64,000 nucleotides of DNA. It comes from Atlantibacter hermannii. Its GTDB lineage: Bacteria > Pseudomonadota > Gammaproteobacteria > Enterobacterales > Enterobacteriaceae. Numbering within the stretch: the stretch's first letter is position 1; each line of letters opens with the position of its first letter. A program made the translations under genes and the position numbers. Below are positions 62,469 through 64,000 of this stretch, in pieces. The notes beneath the pieces were generated by a model. It worked only from the letters and a program-made list of their open reading frames with translations. It was not told the DNA's origin and did no database searches. Where the stretch lies: NCBI RefSeq assembly GCF_009907385.1, contig NZ_JAAATR010000112.1, positions 62,001 through 126,000 of the forward strand, written 5' to 3'.

Positions 62469-63269
62469 CTAAAACCAGGGCGCACCGCTCATCACGTTGC
62501 TGTAAAACAACATCCTGCCGGCAATCTCGCCGGTCAATACCAGGGCAATGGCCAGTACGCCAGCCCACGCGGCAAACTTACCGTGGCGCAGCATGGCGAA
62601 CACCGCCACGCCGATGGCGAGGCTCGCCAGCAGTTGCCACCACAGCAGCAGGCTGGCCGCATCTGCCCCGGCGATGCGATAGCGCAAGACCAGCGCGCAG
62701 GCCACCACCGCCACGCCAGTAATCACCCCAATCCGCAACCGACGCGCCACTTCGCTGCCCCACAGCCTGGCGAAGACCGCAATCGAAACAAACCCCAGCA
62801 GCAACGCGCAGCCGATAAACGCCAGCTGCGTCGCCGGGCTATGCCACAGCGGGTGCAGCACCATCTGGTAATACACCTGCGAGCTCACCAGGATCGCGGC
62901 AAACCCGGCCAGCACGGCAAGCATCCCCACCAGGGTAGCGACGCGGGCGTTGAAATTTATCCATACCATCAGCAGCCATAACGTCGTCAGCACGTTGAGC
63001 AGGAAAAACGCCACCACTTCGCGGCTCAGCCAGGAGTGCCCGAGGCCATACAGCGCGCGCGGCGCACCCATCGGCGCGCCGAGGTGCGCGATGGACGCCA
63101 GCGAGCCGATGACCGTCACCAGCCAGACAAACAGCGCGACCCGCTTTAGCACCTGCGGCGCGAATACCGGCACGGCGCGCTGCTGTCCAGCCACGACGGC
63201 CAGCAGCGCGCCAATGCCCCACTGGGTCAGCACCGTGAAAAATACCAGCGGCAGTTCGAAATGTTCCAT
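62469..63269 (-). CDS. DmsC-like membrane anchor of a molybdoenzyme
   Basis: Membrane protein of 266 aa with about eight hydrophobic helices, of the DmsC/YnfH family. It anchors the catalytic pair and oxidises menaquinol. The N-terminus HFELPLVFFTVLTQWGIGA, the segment HLGAPMGAPRALYGLGHSWLSREV and the C-terminal GEIAGRMLFYSNVMSGAPWF are typical. Slightly shorter than E. coli DmsC (287 aa). It is 9 bases downstream of the FeS subunit gene. Confidence 0.88.
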   Translation of the reverse strand: MEHFELPLVFFTVLTQWGIGALLAVVAGQQRAVPVFAPQVLKRVALFVWLVTVIGSLASIAHLGAPMGAPRALYGLGHSWLSREVVAFFLLNVLTTLWLLMVWINFNARVATLVGMLAVLAGFAAILVSSQVYYQMVLHPLWHSPATQLAFIGCALLLGFVSIAVFARLWGSEVARRLRIGVITGVAVVACALVLRYRIAGADAASLLLWWQLLASLAIGVAVFAMLRHGKFAAWAGVLAIALVLTGEIAGRMLFYSNVMSGAPWF

Positions 63270-63278
63270 AACTCCTCC

Positions 63279-63827
63279 TTACTCGTCCGCCGGAATAATC
63301 ACCACGTTGGGGTGGCTGATGTTGTGGTCCGGCATGTAATAGCGCTTTTCCACCAGCGCCCAGTCGGTCTGATGCTCGGCGCGCAACTGCTCGATCTCGC
63401 CAAAGCGCAGCACGCCGCCCGGGCAGGATTCGACGCAGCGCGGCTTCATCCCCTGATCGATATACTCGGCGCACATGTTGCATTTGCTGGTTTTGCCCTC
63501 TGCCGGATCGAACACCGGCGCGTTGTACGGGCAGGCCATAATGCACATGCGGCAGCCGATGCAGCGGTCGTGATCCTGTACCACAATGCCGTCCGGGCGC
63601 TTGGTATAGGTGCCTGCCGGGCACACTTTCATGCACTGCGGATCGTCGCAGTGGTTGCAGGACATGCTGATAAATCCCTGCGTATTGGGATTATCGCTGT
63701 TGAACTCGCGCACCCGCCGCCACAGCACGCCGGGCGGGTTATCGTGTTCCGACTTACACGCCATGCTACAGGTCTTGCAGCCGTAGCAATTTTTAATGTC
63801 GATGAGAAATCCGTATTGTTTCGCCAT
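63279..63827 (-). CDS. DmsB-like four-cluster ferredoxin subunit
   Basis: Electron-transfer subunit of 182 aa with four [4Fe-4S] motifs: NCYGCKTCSMACKSEHD, CNHCDDPQCMKVCPAG, CIGCRMCIMACPYNAP and CNMCAEYIDQGMKPRCVESCPG. E. coli DmsB is 205 aa; the shortfall is mostly at the C-terminus after the last cluster. It passes electrons from the membrane anchor to the catalytic subunit. Preceded two bases upstream by the dmsA stop. Confidence 0.9.
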   Translation of the reverse strand: MAKQYGFLIDIKNCYGCKTCSMACKSEHDNPPGVLWRRVREFNSDNPNTQGFISMSCNHCDDPQCMKVCPAGTYTKRPDGIVVQDHDRCIGCRMCIMACPYNAPVFDPAEGKTSKCNMCAEYIDQGMKPRCVESCPGGVLRFGEIEQLRAEHQTDWALVEKRYYMPDHNISHPNVVIIPADE

Positions 63828-63829
63828 GA

Positions 63830-64000
63830 TTAAGCCTCCCTTTTCACATCGACCAGCGTGCTGTTGCAGCAGTGCCCGTTACTGAGCAAATCCACCTGAT
63901 CGTTGGTCACATGGCTGCTGCTGCCGCCCTGCTGTTCCCACCAGCCGTTTTCCAGCGATACCACGCCTTTTTTGATATGGGTGGTCACGTCGGCAATGGC
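63830..64000 (-). CDS. DmsA-like molybdopterin oxidoreductase (C-terminal fragment)
   Basis: Only the last 56 codons are in the window. The fragment GVVSLENGWWEQQGGSSSH...NDQVDLLSNGH fits the molybdopterin-dinucleotide-binding C-terminal domain of DMSO reductase family subunits. The substrate (DMSO, TMAO, selenate, other S- or N-oxides) cannot be told from this part; genes for the rest lie beyond the right edge. Confidence 0.8.
   Translation of the reverse strand, partial: AIADVTTHIKKGVVSLENGWWEQQGGSSSHVTNDQVDLLSNGHCCNSTLVDVKREA

Overview
The window is a gene-dense stretch of an Enterobacteriaceae chromosome. Almost every protein matches its Escherichia coli counterpart in length, start and active-site residues. 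The gene set is not E. coli K-12, because several accessory slots differ; the sequence suggests a Citrobacter/Klebsiella/Enterobacter-like relative, and I cannot name the genus. I see no tRNA, rRNA, insertion sequence, prophage, plasmid or CRISPR array. Function names rest on recognising protein families by eye; no database search was run.

Layout. (1) 1-13.5 kb is the segment that sits near 57 min in E. coli: the isc iron-sulfur operon (hscA partial, hscB, iscA, iscU, iscS, iscR) with twin IscR operators, trmJ, suhB, a NicO-type metal exporter with a DUF1007 partner, csiE, hcaT, an orphan GNAT acetyltransferase, glyA and hmp. (2) From 13.6 kb to 62.4 kb is the E. coli 10-11 min segment read backwards: mscK, acrR/acrAB, tomB-hha, ylaC, rpmJ2-rpmE2, pdeB, ybaA, an unrecognised ribbon-helix-helix gene pair, 4.5S RNA (ffs), atl, ybaY, tesB, glnK-amtB, mdlAB, decR/cdsH, cof, ybaE, queC (broken), fadM, ybaV, ppiD, hupB, lon, clpX, clpP, tig, bolA, yajG, ampG, cyoABCDE, yajR, yajQ, panE, yajL. 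(3) The last 1.5 kb holds the end of a dmsABC-type molybdoenzyme operon where E. coli has thiI.

The most striking large-scale feature is the join of hmp to mscK. Gene order and orientation on both sides fit one inversion of the oriC-containing part of the chromosome, with endpoints at nearly equal distances from oriC. It predicts that glnB and ybaM/priC are joined elsewhere in this genome.

Regulation can be read directly at several places: IscR sites before iscR, a PurR box and an NsrR site between glyA and hmp, the AcrR palindrome, a Zur-like box before rpmE2-rpmJ2, a consensus sigma-54 promoter and NtrC site before glnK-amtB, a sigma-32 promoter before lon, and a perfect PdhR palindrome before cyoABCDE. 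The genes cover Fe-S assembly, nitrosative defence, drug efflux, nitrogen sensing, proteostasis (lon, clpXP, tig, ppiD) and aerobic respiration. The one clear lesion is an in-frame TAA in queC, the queuosine-precursor gene.
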